Source of the DNA: a bacterium
Lineage (GTDB): Bacteria; Ratteibacteria; UBA8468; B48-G9; JAFGKM01
Length of the DNA: 10,470 nt
NCBI GenBank assembly: GCA_026416755.1
Contig: JAOAEP010000107.1
Location: forward strand, 1 to 10,470
Direction of reading: 5' to 3'
Shown: positions 1-5,800 of the stretch, in pieces
How the letters are laid out: each line of letters starts with the position of its first letter
Position numbering within the stretch: position 1 is the first letter of the stretch
Program-made: the position numbers and the translations under genes
The notes under the pieces: model-generated
Databases searched by the model: none
What the model was told of the DNA's origin: nothing
The model's input: only the letters and a program-made list of their open reading frames with translations

Positions 1-140
1 AGATGGTGATGCCAGGGGACAATATAGAGATGGAAATAAAGTTAATATATCCAGTAGCACTTGAGAAAGGACAGAGGTTTGCTATAAGGGAAGGTGGGAA
101 AACTGTTGGTGCTGGTGCTGTTACTGAAATAATTGAATAA
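1..140 (+). CDS. tuf: Elongation factor Tu, C-terminal end (5' truncated)
   Basis: Only the last 45 codons are present, read in frame from base 3 to a TAA at 138-140. EF-Tu is the GTPase that delivers aminoacyl-tRNA to the ribosomal A site in the cytoplasm. What is visible is the end of the third beta-barrel domain, which contacts the tRNA: the segments VMPGDN, PVALEKGQRFAIREGG and KTVGAGAVTEI match the very conserved EF-Tu C-terminus. The GTPase domain lies upstream of the window. A tuf gene just before rpsJ is the usual join of the str and S10 clusters in bacteria. Nothing looks degraded. The family call is nearly certain from these motifs and the position; whether the genome has a second tuf copy cannot be seen. 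Confidence 0.97.
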   Translation, partial: MVMPGDNIEMEIKLIYPVALEKGQRFAIREGGKTVGAGAVTEIIE

Positions 141-143
141 AAT

Positions 144-172
144 TTGCATTTTTAAAAATTATATGATATAAT
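144..172 (+). promoter_or_regulatory. Promoter P1 upstream of rpsJ (sigma-70 type, extended -10)
   Basis: The gap between tuf and rpsJ holds a consensus -10 TATAAT at 167-172, preceded by TG at 164-165 (extended -10). A -35-like TTGCAT lies at 144-149, 17 bases from the -10. The -35 matches TTGACA at only three of six positions, which the extended -10 would offset. Transcription should begin near 179, leaving a leader of about 20 bases before the rpsJ ATG. This would give the S10 block its own promoter in addition to read-through from tuf. AT-rich DNA gives chance TATAAT matches, but position and spacing argue against chance. Confidence 0.7.
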
Positions 173-173
173 T
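157..173. repeat. Perfect 8+8 base inverted repeat over the P1 -10 element
   Basis: AATTATAT at 157-164 and ATATAATT at 166-173 are exact reverse complements around a single G at 165. The right arm contains the whole -10 hexamer. It is all A/T, so it would make a poor RNA hairpin. It could be a dimer-binding operator or simply a by-product of the TATAAT sequence in AT-rich DNA. I favour the second reading without more evidence. Confidence 0.4.
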
Positions 174-199
174 ACTTTTTTACGTTAGAAAGAGCAAAA

Positions 200-511
200 A
201 TGGAAGGAAAAAAAATTAGAATAAAATTGAAGTCATTTGACCATAGATTACTTGATAGGTCTGTAAAAGAAATTATTGAAATAGCAAAGTCAACGGGAGT
301 AAGAATTAATGGACCTGTTCCTTTACCAACAAAGAGGGAAATCTATACTGTTTTAAGGTCTCCACATGTGAACAAAAAAAGTAGAGAACAATTTGAATTA
401 AAAATACATAAGCGACTTATAGATATAATTGAACCAACTCCAAGAACAGTAGATGCTTTGAGTAAATTAAGTTTACCAGCAGGAGTTGAGGTTGAAATGA
501 AAGAAAGTTAA
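200..511 (+). CDS. rpsJ: 30S ribosomal protein S10
   Basis: S10 sits in the head of the small subunit and, as NusE, also joins the NusB antitermination complex. The 103-residue product has the usual bacterial length. Visible hallmarks are IRIKLKSFDHRLLD near residues 6-19, the GPVPLPTKRE segment at about 38-47 that begins the long extended loop, and SPHVNKKSREQFE at 54-66. The ATG at 200 follows a weak purine-rich stretch (AGAAAGAG, 187-194) in place of a clear SD, the weakest initiation region among the ribosomal-protein genes here. It is the first gene after promoter P1 and ends ten bases before the rplC ATG. The leader expected from P1 is too short for the L4-binding leader of enteric S10 operons. 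Confidence 0.98.
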   Translation: MEGKKIRIKLKSFDHRLLDRSVKEIIEIAKSTGVRINGPVPLPTKREIYTVLRSPHVNKKSREQFELKIHKRLIDIIEPTPRTVDALSKLSLPAGVEVEMKES

Positions 512-521
512 GGGATTGAAA

Positions 522-1163
522 ATGAATATAGGAATTGTTGGGAAAAAAATAAAAATGACACAAATTTTTAAAGAGGATGGAGAAGTTGTACCAGTTACTT
601 TGATTGAATATATGGAAGGGTATATTGTTGATTTAAAAACAAAAGAAAAAGATGGATATAATGCTGTAAAAATTGGTTTTGAGGAAGTCGAAGAAAAAAA
701 ATTAAATAAACCATTACTTGGGTATTTAAAGAAAAGGAATTTACCACCTTTAAAAATTTTAAAAGAATTTAGACTTGAAAACAGTGAATTGATTAAAGAA
801 TTTAAAATAGGAGATAGAGTGACAATTAATATCTTTAAAGAAGGTGATTATGTAGATGTAACAGGAAAATCCATAGGGAAAGGTTTTCAAGGAGTTGTTA
901 AAAGACATGGTTTTCATGGAGGGCCTGCAACTCATGGTTCTATGTCTCATAGAGCACCTGGTTCTATAGGTTCTACTGCACCTCAAAGAGTTTTAAAAGG
1001 AAGGAAAATGGCAGGCCATATGGGTGCAAAGAAAGTAACTGTGCAGAATTTACAAATTGTAAAAATTTTAAATGAAGAAAATCTAATTATGGTTAAAGGT
1101 GCAGTACCTGGGCCATCAAATTCATATTTGATTATTAAGAAAGCAATTAAAAAGAAGGAATAA
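522..1163 (+). CDS. rplC: 50S ribosomal protein L3
   Basis: L3 is an early-assembly 23S rRNA-binding protein whose central loop reaches toward the peptidyl-transferase centre. The 213-residue product starts with the family pattern GIVGKKIKMTQIF. The conserved loop at about residues 128-169 includes RHGFHGGPATHGS, HRAPGSIG and LKGRKMAGHMG. A TTG at 516 would add two residues, but AGGGA at 511-515 sits six bases before the ATG at 522, so I chose the ATG. The TAA at 1161-1163 is one base from the rplD ATG. The insert between the loop and the N-terminus is somewhat divergent and lysine-rich, but no domain is missing. Confidence 0.97.
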   Translation: MNIGIVGKKIKMTQIFKEDGEVVPVTLIEYMEGYIVDLKTKEKDGYNAVKIGFEEVEEKKLNKPLLGYLKKRNLPPLKILKEFRLENSELIKEFKIGDRVTINIFKEGDYVDVTGKSIGKGFQGVVKRHGFHGGPATHGSMSHRAPGSIGSTAPQRVLKGRKMAGHMGAKKVTVQNLQIVKILNEENLIMVKGAVPGPSNSYLIIKKAIKKKE

Positions 1164-1164
1164 A

Positions 1165-1812
1165 ATGGCTAAAATTAATGTTTATGATATTTTAGGGAAT
1201 ATAATTGGAGAGAGAGAAATTTCCGATGAAATATTAAAAGAGAAAATTAATAAAAATGTTTTATATTACTATACAGTTAGTTATCTCGCAAATCAAAGAC
1301 TTGGTACTCATTCAACCAAAACAAGAGGGGAAGTAAGTGGAGGAGGAAGGAAACCTTGGAGACAGAAGGGTACAGGAAGGGCAAGGGTTGGTTCAATTAG
1401 AAATCCCATATGGAGACATGGAGGAATTGCTTTTGGGCCCAAACCGAGAGATTATTATATAAAATTACCTAAAAAAGTAAAAAGGAAAGCCCTTATTGAA
1501 TCTATTAGAGATAAGATTATGGAGAACAGAATTATATTTTTGAAAATAGAAAATATTGAAAAACCAAAAACGAAAATTTTTGCTGAATTTTTGAAAAAGA
1601 TAGGATATAACAAAGAGAAGATTCTTTTTATTTTTACCAATTCAGACAAAAAGGCAAATAAAGTTTTATCTGTTAGAAATATTCCAATAGTAAAATATGA
1701 TTATATAGATAAAATAAATGCTTATGAAATTTTAAATAGTGATAGATTAATTTTTGAAGAAGAATGTTTTGACAATCTTAAAAATCTTTTAGAAGGAGGC
1801 AAAATTGTTTGA
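1165..1812 (+). CDS. rplD: 50S ribosomal protein L4
   Basis: L4 binds 23S rRNA domain I and lines the peptide exit tunnel constriction with L22. In enteric bacteria it also represses its own operon. This 215-residue copy shows the tunnel-reaching loop at about 42-95: LANQRLGTHSTKTRGEV, then GGGRKPWRQKGTGRARVGS and WRHGGIAFGPKPRDY. The C-terminal half is a more divergent Rossmann-like region rich in Ile and Lys, ending LLEGGKIV. AAGGA at 1155-1159 precedes the ATG by five bases. The last eight bases overlap the TTG start of rplW. No L4-binding leader is visible upstream of rpsJ, so enteric-style autoregulation is not supported here. Confidence 0.98.
   Translation: MAKINVYDILGNIIGEREISDEILKEKINKNVLYYYTVSYLANQRLGTHSTKTRGEVSGGGRKPWRQKGTGRARVGSIRNPIWRHGGIAFGPKPRDYYIKLPKKVKRKALIESIRDKIMENRIIFLKIENIEKPKTKIFAEFLKKIGYNKEKILFIFTNSDKKANKVLSVRNIPIVKYDYIDKINAYEILNSDRLIFEEECFDNLKNLLEGGKIV
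1793..1807 (+). promoter_or_regulatory. Ribosome binding site deciding the TTG start of rplW
   Basis: AAGGAGG at 1793-1799 is a near-perfect SD and lies five bases before TTG at 1805-1807. It lies inside the end of rplD. The strength and spacing support UUG initiation for L23; the first in-frame ATG is far downstream. Confidence 0.85.
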
Positions 1813-2086
1813 CCCTTATAAAATTATTAAAAATCCATTGATAACTGAAAAAGGCACAGAACTAACGAAAGAGAATAAATATGTTTTCTGTGTAGATAAA
1901 AAAGCCAATAAATATCAAATAAAAAAAGCAATAGAAGAGATATATAAGGTCAAAGTTGAAAAAGTTTATGTTTTAAATATAAAACCAAAAAAAAGAAGAT
2001 ATAGATTTTTTATTGAGGGTTATAAGTCAGGATATAAAAAAGCAATTGTAAAACTGAAAGAAGGAGAAAAAATTGCCATTACGTAA
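1805..2086 (+). CDS. rplW: 50S ribosomal protein L23
   Basis: L23 sits at the rim of the peptide exit tunnel and is the docking site for trigger factor, SRP and the Sec translocon. The 93-residue product matches the family: KIIKNPLITEKGTEL at about 6-20, the NKYVFCVDKKANKYQIKKAIE core, and KVYVLNIKPKKRR before the C-terminal strand. It starts at TTG, supported by AAGGAGG five bases upstream. The gene overlaps rplD by eight bases and rplB by fourteen, so its translation is probably coupled to both. The loop after KPKKRR is shorter and less glycine-rich than in E. coli L23. Confidence 0.96.
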   Translation: MFDPYKIIKNPLITEKGTELTKENKYVFCVDKKANKYQIKKAIEEIYKVKVEKVYVLNIKPKKRRYRFFIEGYKSGYKKAIVKLKEGEKIAIT

Positions 2087-2897
2087 GTTAAAACCTGTAA
2101 CACCTGGACAGAGACACGCTTTATTACAAGATTTTTCAGATATAACTAAACAGGAACCAGAAAAGTCACTTGTTGTTGGTCTGAAAAAAACAGGTGGAAG
2201 AAACAATACTGGACGTATTACTACACGGCATAGAGGTGGAGGTCATAAAAGATTATATAGAATGATTGATTTTAAAGGTAGAATTAACTGTGAAGGTATT
2301 GTAAAAAGTATTGAATACGATCCTAACAGAAATGCTAGAATTGCTCTTATTCATTATACAGACGGTGTAAAAAGATATATAATAGCACCATTAGGCCTTT
2401 CTGTAGGTGATAGAATAAGATGTGGTGAAGATGTTGAAATAAAAATCGGTAATAGATTGCCATTAAAAAATATCCCAGAAGGAACACAAATTTTTAATAT
2501 TGAACTTATTCCAGGGAAAGGTGGACAGGTAGCAAGAAGTGCAGGTACTTTGGCAACTTTAATGGTAAAAGGAGAAAAATATGCACAGGTAAGATTACCT
2601 TCTGGCGAAGTTAGATTGTTTGATTTGAACTGTTACGCCACAATTGGACAGGTAAGTAATCCTGAATATAAATATATCTCTTTAGGTAAGGCGGGAAGAA
2701 CAAGACATTTAGGTATAAGGCCAACTGTGAGAGGGACAGCGATGAATCCTGTTGACCATCCTATGGGTGGTGGAGAAGGTAGAGGGAAAGGACATCAATC
2801 TCAGAGTCCAACTGGTGTTCCAGCAAAGGGTTATAAAACAAGGAAAAAGAAAAAACCATCGGATAAATTAATATTACAAAGAAGGAAACAAAAATGA
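2073..2897 (+). CDS. rplB: 50S ribosomal protein L2
   Basis: L2 is needed for subunit joining and peptidyl-transferase activity and contacts 23S rRNA near the catalytic centre. The 274-residue length is standard. Recognisable segments are GGRNNTGRITTRHRGGGHK (about 41-59), EYDPNRNARIALI (81-93), PGKGGQVARSAGT (147-159) and RPTVRGTAMNPVDHP (216-230). The functionally important His of NPVDHP is present as His229. The next conserved position, usually His in NPVDHPHGGGEGR, is Met231 here. The start is TTG at 2073, with AAGGAG at 2061-2066 six bases ahead; the start context MPLRKLKPVTPGQR fits the family. It overlaps rplW by fourteen bases and rpsS by four (ATGA). Confidence 0.97.
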   Translation: MPLRKLKPVTPGQRHALLQDFSDITKQEPEKSLVVGLKKTGGRNNTGRITTRHRGGGHKRLYRMIDFKGRINCEGIVKSIEYDPNRNARIALIHYTDGVKRYIIAPLGLSVGDRIRCGEDVEIKIGNRLPLKNIPEGTQIFNIELIPGKGGQVARSAGTLATLMVKGEKYAQVRLPSGEVRLFDLNCYATIGQVSNPEYKYISLGKAGRTRHLGIRPTVRGTAMNPVDHPMGGGEGRGKGHQSQSPTGVPAKGYKTRKKKKPSDKLILQRRKQK

Positions 2898-3175
2898 GGT
2901 CAAAGAAAAAAGGTCCATACGTAGATAAAAAATTATTAGAAAAAGTATTAAAACAAAAGGAATTGGGTAAAAAAGATATTATTAAAACATGGGCAAGAAG
3001 TTGTACAATTATACCAGAATTTGTTGGTCACACATTTGGGGTTCATAATGGAAGGACTTTTATAAATGTCTATGTTACTGAAAATATGGTGGGACATCGT
3101 TTAGGAGAGTTTGCTCCAACAAGAACTTTTAGAGGCCATGGTGCTCATACAGAAAGAGCTAGAGAAAAGAAATGA
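2894..3175 (+). CDS. rpsS: 30S ribosomal protein S19
   Basis: S19 lies in the 30S head, complexed with S13 near the A-site finger of 23S rRNA. The 93-residue product has the family signature: KKGPYVDKKLL near the start, IKTWARSCTIIPEFVGHTFGVHNG at about 35-58 (Ser/Cys-Thr-Ile-Pro core), and HRLGEFAPTRTFRGHGAH toward the end. Its ATG overlaps the rplB stop as ATGA, with AAGGA at 2882-2886 seven bases ahead. The stop is followed by twelve bases containing the rplV SD. Nothing unusual is visible. Confidence 0.98.
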   Translation: MRSKKKGPYVDKKLLEKVLKQKELGKKDIIKTWARSCTIIPEFVGHTFGVHNGRTFINVYVTENMVGHRLGEFAPTRTFRGHGAHTERAREKK

Positions 3176-3187
3176 AAGGAATTTAAG

Positions 3188-3523
3188 ATGGAAGTTATAA
3201 CAAAAGCAAAATATGTAAGAATAAGTCCAAGAAAACTAAGAATGATTATTGAACTTGTAAAAGGGAAGGATATTGAAGAGGCTCTTGGGATTTTAAAGAA
3301 TGTGAGAAAAAAGGGTGCAAGAATTCTTGAAAAAGTTATAAAAAGTGCACACAATAATGGAAAAAATAAAGGCGGAGATATTAATTGGGTGATAAAAAAT
3401 ATAAAAGTGGATGGAGGACCAATGTTGAAAAGATACAGAGCAGCGACTATGGGTAGAGCAGTTATGATTAGAAGAAGAACTTCTCACATAACTGTAATTC
3501 TTCAAGGAATAGGAGAAGAATAA
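3188..3523 (+). CDS. rplV: 50S ribosomal protein L22
   Basis: L22 spans the large subunit and its beta-hairpin lines the exit tunnel next to L4; changes in this hairpin affect macrolides in other bacteria. The 111-residue product shows AKYVRISPRKLRMIIELVKGK at the N-terminus, the helical middle ending KSAHNNGKNK, and the hairpin region DGGPMLKRYRAATMGRAVMIRRRTSHITV at about 76-104. AAAGGA at 3175-3180 lies seven bases before the ATG. The stop TAA shares its last base with the rpsC ATG (TAATG), which suggests coupled translation. It has the normal length and no anomaly. Confidence 0.97.
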   Translation: MEVITKAKYVRISPRKLRMIIELVKGKDIEEALGILKNVRKKGARILEKVIKSAHNNGKNKGGDINWVIKNIKVDGGPMLKRYRAATMGRAVMIRRRTSHITVILQGIGEE

Positions 3524-4179
3524 TGGGACAAAAGGTAAATCCTATTGGTTTAAGAATAGGTATAGTTGAAGATTGGCGAAGTAAATGGTTTGCTTCAAAA
3601 AAGGAATTTAAAGAACTTCTGAAAGAAGATATTATGATAAGAGATTACATTAAAAAGAGATATCCAAGAGGCACAATTACAAAAATTGAGATTGAGAAGA
3701 CAGATAAAATAAGAATTAGAATATATACTCCAAGACCAGGAGTTGTTCTTGGAAGAAAAGGAGCAGAGATTAATCAGTTAAGGGATGAACTTTATGAGAT
3801 TTTTAAAAAACAGATAACAATTGATTGTATAGAAATTAATCAACCTGGGACAAGTGCTCAATTTCTTGCAGATTCAATTGTAATACAACTTGAAAAAAGG
3901 GTCCCTCATAGACAGGCAATTAAAAAAGCTATGGATTTGGCAATGCAATCAGGAGCCAAAGGAATAAAAGTAAGAATTTCTGGGAGAATTGCAGGGGTTG
4001 AAATAGCAAGGAGTGAACAATATATAGTTGGAAAAGTTCCATTACATACATTAAGAGCCAAAATTGATTATGCTACAAGTACTGCATTTACAAGAAGTGG
4101 AACTGTAGGTGTAAAAGTTTGGGTTTATCTTGGAGAAATTTTAGAGGAAAAAGGAGAAGAAAATGCCGTTAATGCCTAA
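3523..4179 (+). CDS. rpsC: 30S ribosomal protein S3
   Basis: S3 forms part of the mRNA entry channel with S4 and S5 and contributes to ribosomal helicase activity. The 218-residue product begins MGQKVNPIGLRIG, carries a type II KH domain with the GRKG loop at 77-80, and has the C-terminal block GAKGIKVRISGRIAGVEIAR followed by VPLHTLRAKIDY. At the helicase positions described for E. coli S3 (Arg131, Arg132, Lys135), the aligned residues are Arg130, Gln131 and Lys134, so the second Arg is replaced. AGGAGA at 3511-3516 is six bases before the ATG. The 3' end overlaps rplP by seventeen bases. Confidence 0.98.
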   Translation: MGQKVNPIGLRIGIVEDWRSKWFASKKEFKELLKEDIMIRDYIKKRYPRGTITKIEIEKTDKIRIRIYTPRPGVVLGRKGAEINQLRDELYEIFKKQITIDCIEINQPGTSAQFLADSIVIQLEKRVPHRQAIKKAMDLAMQSGAKGIKVRISGRIAGVEIARSEQYIVGKVPLHTLRAKIDYATSTAFTRSGTVGVKVWVYLGEILEEKGEENAVNA

Positions 4180-4582
4180 AAGAGTTAAATATAGAAAGAT
4201 GCAAAGAGGTAGAACAAAAGGCAAGGCAACAAGAGGAAGTAAACTTTTTTATGGAGAATATGGTTTGAAAATTCTTGAACCAGGATGGATCACATCATCT
4301 CAGATTGAGTCAGCGAGAATCGCAATTACCCATTATTTAAAATCAAGAGGTAAACTTTGGATAAGAATTTTCCCAGATAAACCTGTAACTAAAAAACCAG
4401 CAGAAAGTAGAATGGGTAAAGGGAAGGGTGATGTAGAAAAGTGGGTAGCAGTAGTTTTACCAGGTAGAATAATATTTGAAATTGCAGGTGTTTCTGAAGA
4501 ACTTGCAAAAGAGGCACTTAGAAGAGCATCCCATAAAATTCCATACAAATCAAAAATTGTTACAAGGTCATTAATTAGTTAA
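4163..4582 (+). CDS. rplP: 50S ribosomal protein L16
   Basis: L16 organises the A-site region of the large subunit and contacts the tRNA elbow. The product has 139 residues, close to the usual 136-145. It shows MPKRVKYRKMQRGRTKG at the start, GWITSSQIESARIAITHY at about 41-58, and the conserved ESRMGKGKGDVEKWVAVV at 81-98. Two ATGs compete: 4163 (giving MPLMPKR) and 4172 (giving MPKR). AAGGAG at 4151-4156 is six bases from the first and fifteen from the second, so I chose 4163. It is the last gene before a 62-base gap with an internal promoter, so it may end one transcription unit. Confidence 0.97.
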   Translation: MPLMPKRVKYRKMQRGRTKGKATRGSKLFYGEYGLKILEPGWITSSQIESARIAITHYLKSRGKLWIRIFPDKPVTKKPAESRMGKGKGDVEKWVAVVLPGRIIFEIAGVSEELAKEALRRASHKIPYKSKIVTRSLIS

Positions 4583-4585
4583 AAT

Positions 4586-4614
4586 TTGAAATTTTTTTTT
4601 TAAAATGTTATAAT
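4586..4614 (+). promoter_or_regulatory. Internal promoter P2 between rplP and rpmC (extended -10)
   Basis: TTGAAA at 4586-4591 matches the -35 consensus at five of six bases. It is 17 bases from a perfect TATAAT at 4609-4614, which is preceded by TG at 4606-4607. Predicted initiation is near 4621, leaving about 24 bases to the rpmC ATG. The same arrangement (ATTTG, 17-base spacer, ATGnTATAAT) occurs at P1. It sits in the only sizeable gap after rpsJ, so it probably gives the L29-to-Adk block separate or extra transcription. In E. coli the spc promoter lies before rplN instead. Confidence 0.78.
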
Positions 4615-4644
4615 AAATTTTTGTCTTTTGGATTGAGGGAAACA

Positions 4645-4854
4645 ATGAAAAAAGAAGAATTGAAAAAATGGAGAGAAGCAACAGATATAGAGATTGAAAA
4701 TAAGATATTGGATATGAAAAAACAAATTTATGAACTAAAAAACCAACTTATTTTAGGACAATTAAAAAACTATTCTCAAATTAAAGAGATAAAAAAAGAT
4801 ATAGCAAGATTAAAGACAATATTAAGAGAGAGAAAAATTGGAGCAAAAAAATGA
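4645..4854 (+). CDS. rpmC: 50S ribosomal protein L29
   Basis: L29 is a small two-helix protein beside L23 at the tunnel exit. Starting at the ATG at 4645, the product has 69 residues, typical of the family. It shows a long helical first half (KKQIYELKNQLILGQLKN) and the diagnostic second helix IKEIKKDIARLKTILRER at about 46-63. An in-frame TTG at 4621 would add eight residues, but it coincides with the likely transcription start of P2 and lacks an SD. GAGGGA at 4635-4640 lies just before the ATG. It is the first gene of the block served by P2 and overlaps rpsQ by four bases (ATGA). Confidence 0.95.
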   Translation: MKKEELKKWREATDIEIENKILDMKKQIYELKNQLILGQLKNYSQIKEIKKDIARLKTILRERKIGAKK

Positions 4855-5141
4855 AAGGTAAAATTGTTGAAAAAAAGGGGATAGTTGTGAGTGATAAAAT
4901 GGATAAAACAAGAATTGTAATGGTTGAAACTATGACACAACATCCAATTTATAAAAAAATAATAAGAAAGAGAAAAAAATTTGTGGCTCATGATGAAGAC
5001 AATATTTCAAAAAAGGGTGATATAGTAAGAATTATACAAACAAGACCTTTAAGTAAGACAAAAAGATGGAAAATAATTGAAATTATTGGTAAAAAAGGAG
5101 ATTTTGGTGGTACAATTGAGGTCAATGCTTCAGGTAGTTGA
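4851..5141 (+). CDS. rpsQ: 30S ribosomal protein S17
   Basis: S17 is a primary 16S rRNA-binding protein with an OB fold. Hallmarks are GIVVSDKMDKTRIVMVE at about 10-26, HPIYKKIIRKRKKFVAHDE at 31-49, and GDIVRIIQTRPLSKTKRWKI at 56-75, the last being the family signature. The product has 96 residues against 84 in E. coli; the surplus is a C-terminal tail (KKGDFGGTIEVNASGS) beyond the conserved OB core. The last eleven codons lie inside the start of rplN, a 35-base overlap. The ATG overlaps the rpmC stop, with TGGAG at 4839-4843 as a moderate SD. Confidence 0.97.
   Translation: MKGKIVEKKGIVVSDKMDKTRIVMVETMTQHPIYKKIIRKRKKFVAHDEDNISKKGDIVRIIQTRPLSKTKRWKIIEIIGKKGDFGGTIEVNASGS
5096..5109 (+). promoter_or_regulatory. 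Ribosome binding site deciding the GTG start of rplN
   Basis: AGGAG at 5096-5100, after a run of A, lies six bases before GTG at 5107-5109, inside the rpsQ reading frame. This favours a GTG start giving the family's normal 122 residues over an upstream TTG at 5077, which would add ten residues not expected in L14. Confidence 0.8.
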
Positions 5142-5475
5142 TAATACAGGTGCAAAAAAAATAATGGTAATAGGATTTATAGGAAGTTCAAAGAAGAGGT
5201 ATGGGTATATTGGAGATGTTGTTGTTGCTACAGTAAAAAATGCATTACCCGATGGGATTGTGAAAAAGAAGGAGAAAGTCAAAGCTGTAATTGTGAGAAC
5301 TAAAAAAGAAACAAAAAGAAAAGATGGTTCAATCTTAAGATTTGACCATAATTGTGCAGTTATAATTGATAATGAAGGTAATCCGAGAGGTACAAGAGTT
5401 TTTGGTCCTGTACCAAGGGAATTAAGAGATAAAAATTTCACAAAGATAATTTCTCTTGCTCCGGAGGTAATATAA
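5107..5475 (+). CDS. rplN: 50S ribosomal protein L14
   Basis: L14 is a beta-barrel rRNA-binding protein at the subunit interface. It forms an intersubunit bridge and, in other bacteria, is the docking site for the silencing factor RsfS. The 122-residue product has MLQVVDNTGAKKIMVI near the start, GDVVVATVKNALPDG at about 36-50, AVIVRTKKETKRKDGSILRFD at 60-80, and GTRVFGPVPRELRDKNFTKIISLAPEV at the end, all diagnostic. I chose the GTG start at 5107 because of the AGGAG six bases upstream and the family length. The gene overlaps rpsQ by 35 bases and is immediately followed by rplX. Confidence 0.96.
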   Translation: MVQLRSMLQVVDNTGAKKIMVIGFIGSSKKRYGYIGDVVVATVKNALPDGIVKKKEKVKAVIVRTKKETKRKDGSILRFDHNCAVIIDNEGNPRGTRVFGPVPRELRDKNFTKIISLAPEVI

Positions 5476-5799
5476 ATGAAGGTGAAGTTGAAAAGAGGAG
5501 ATATTGTTCAAGTTATAAAAGGCAAAGATAAAGGAAAAAAGGGAAGGATTTTGAAAATTTTTAGAGAAGAAGGAAAAGTTCTTGTTGAAGGTATAAATTT
5601 TGTAAAAAAACACACAAGACCAAGAACAGTTGATAGACAGGGTGGAATAATACAGATAGAAAAACCAATTTCAATAAGTAATGTGAATTTTTTCTGTTTA
5701 AAATGTAGCAAACCAACGCGACTTGGTATAAAATTTCTTGAAGATAAAACAAAGGTAAGATATTGTAAAAGATGTAAAGAAATTATAGAGGAAAAATAA
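5476..5799 (+). CDS. rplX: 50S ribosomal protein L24
   Basis: L24 initiates large-subunit assembly and sits near the tunnel exit. The 107-residue product has an N-terminal KOW motif (RGDIVQVIKGKDKGKKGRI, about 7-25), the KKHTRPRTVDRQGGIIQIEKPI segment at 44-65, and a C-terminal CxxC pair: Cys74/Cys77 and Cys97/Cys100. The four cysteines suggest a zinc ribbon, as in many bacterial L24 proteins, though metal binding is inferred. A very strong GGAGGT at 5463-5468 lies seven bases before the ATG, which directly follows the rplN stop. One base separates it from rplE. Confidence 0.97.
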   Translation: MKVKLKRGDIVQVIKGKDKGKKGRILKIFREEGKVLVEGINFVKKHTRPRTVDRQGGIIQIEKPISISNVNFFCLKCSKPTRLGIKFLEDKTKVRYCKRCKEIIEEK

Positions 5800-5800
5800 A

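Noticed and set aside
4582..4601. Rho-independent terminator after rplP (AAATTT-G-AAATTT then a T-run)
   Set aside because: The stem is only A/T with a one-base loop, and the sequence overlaps the -35 of P2; no GC-rich stem exists.
4621..4644. TTG at 4621 as the rpmC start
   Set aside because: It lies at the likely transcription start of P2 and lacks an SD; the ATG at 4645 gives normal L29 length.
5090..5097. Runs of A within genes as programmed frameshift sites
   Set aside because: All frames are continuous with full-length family proteins, so no shift is needed to explain any product.
5077..5106. TTG at 5077 as the rplN start
   Set aside because: It adds ten residues absent from L14 proteins; the GTG at 5107 has AGGAG at ideal spacing.
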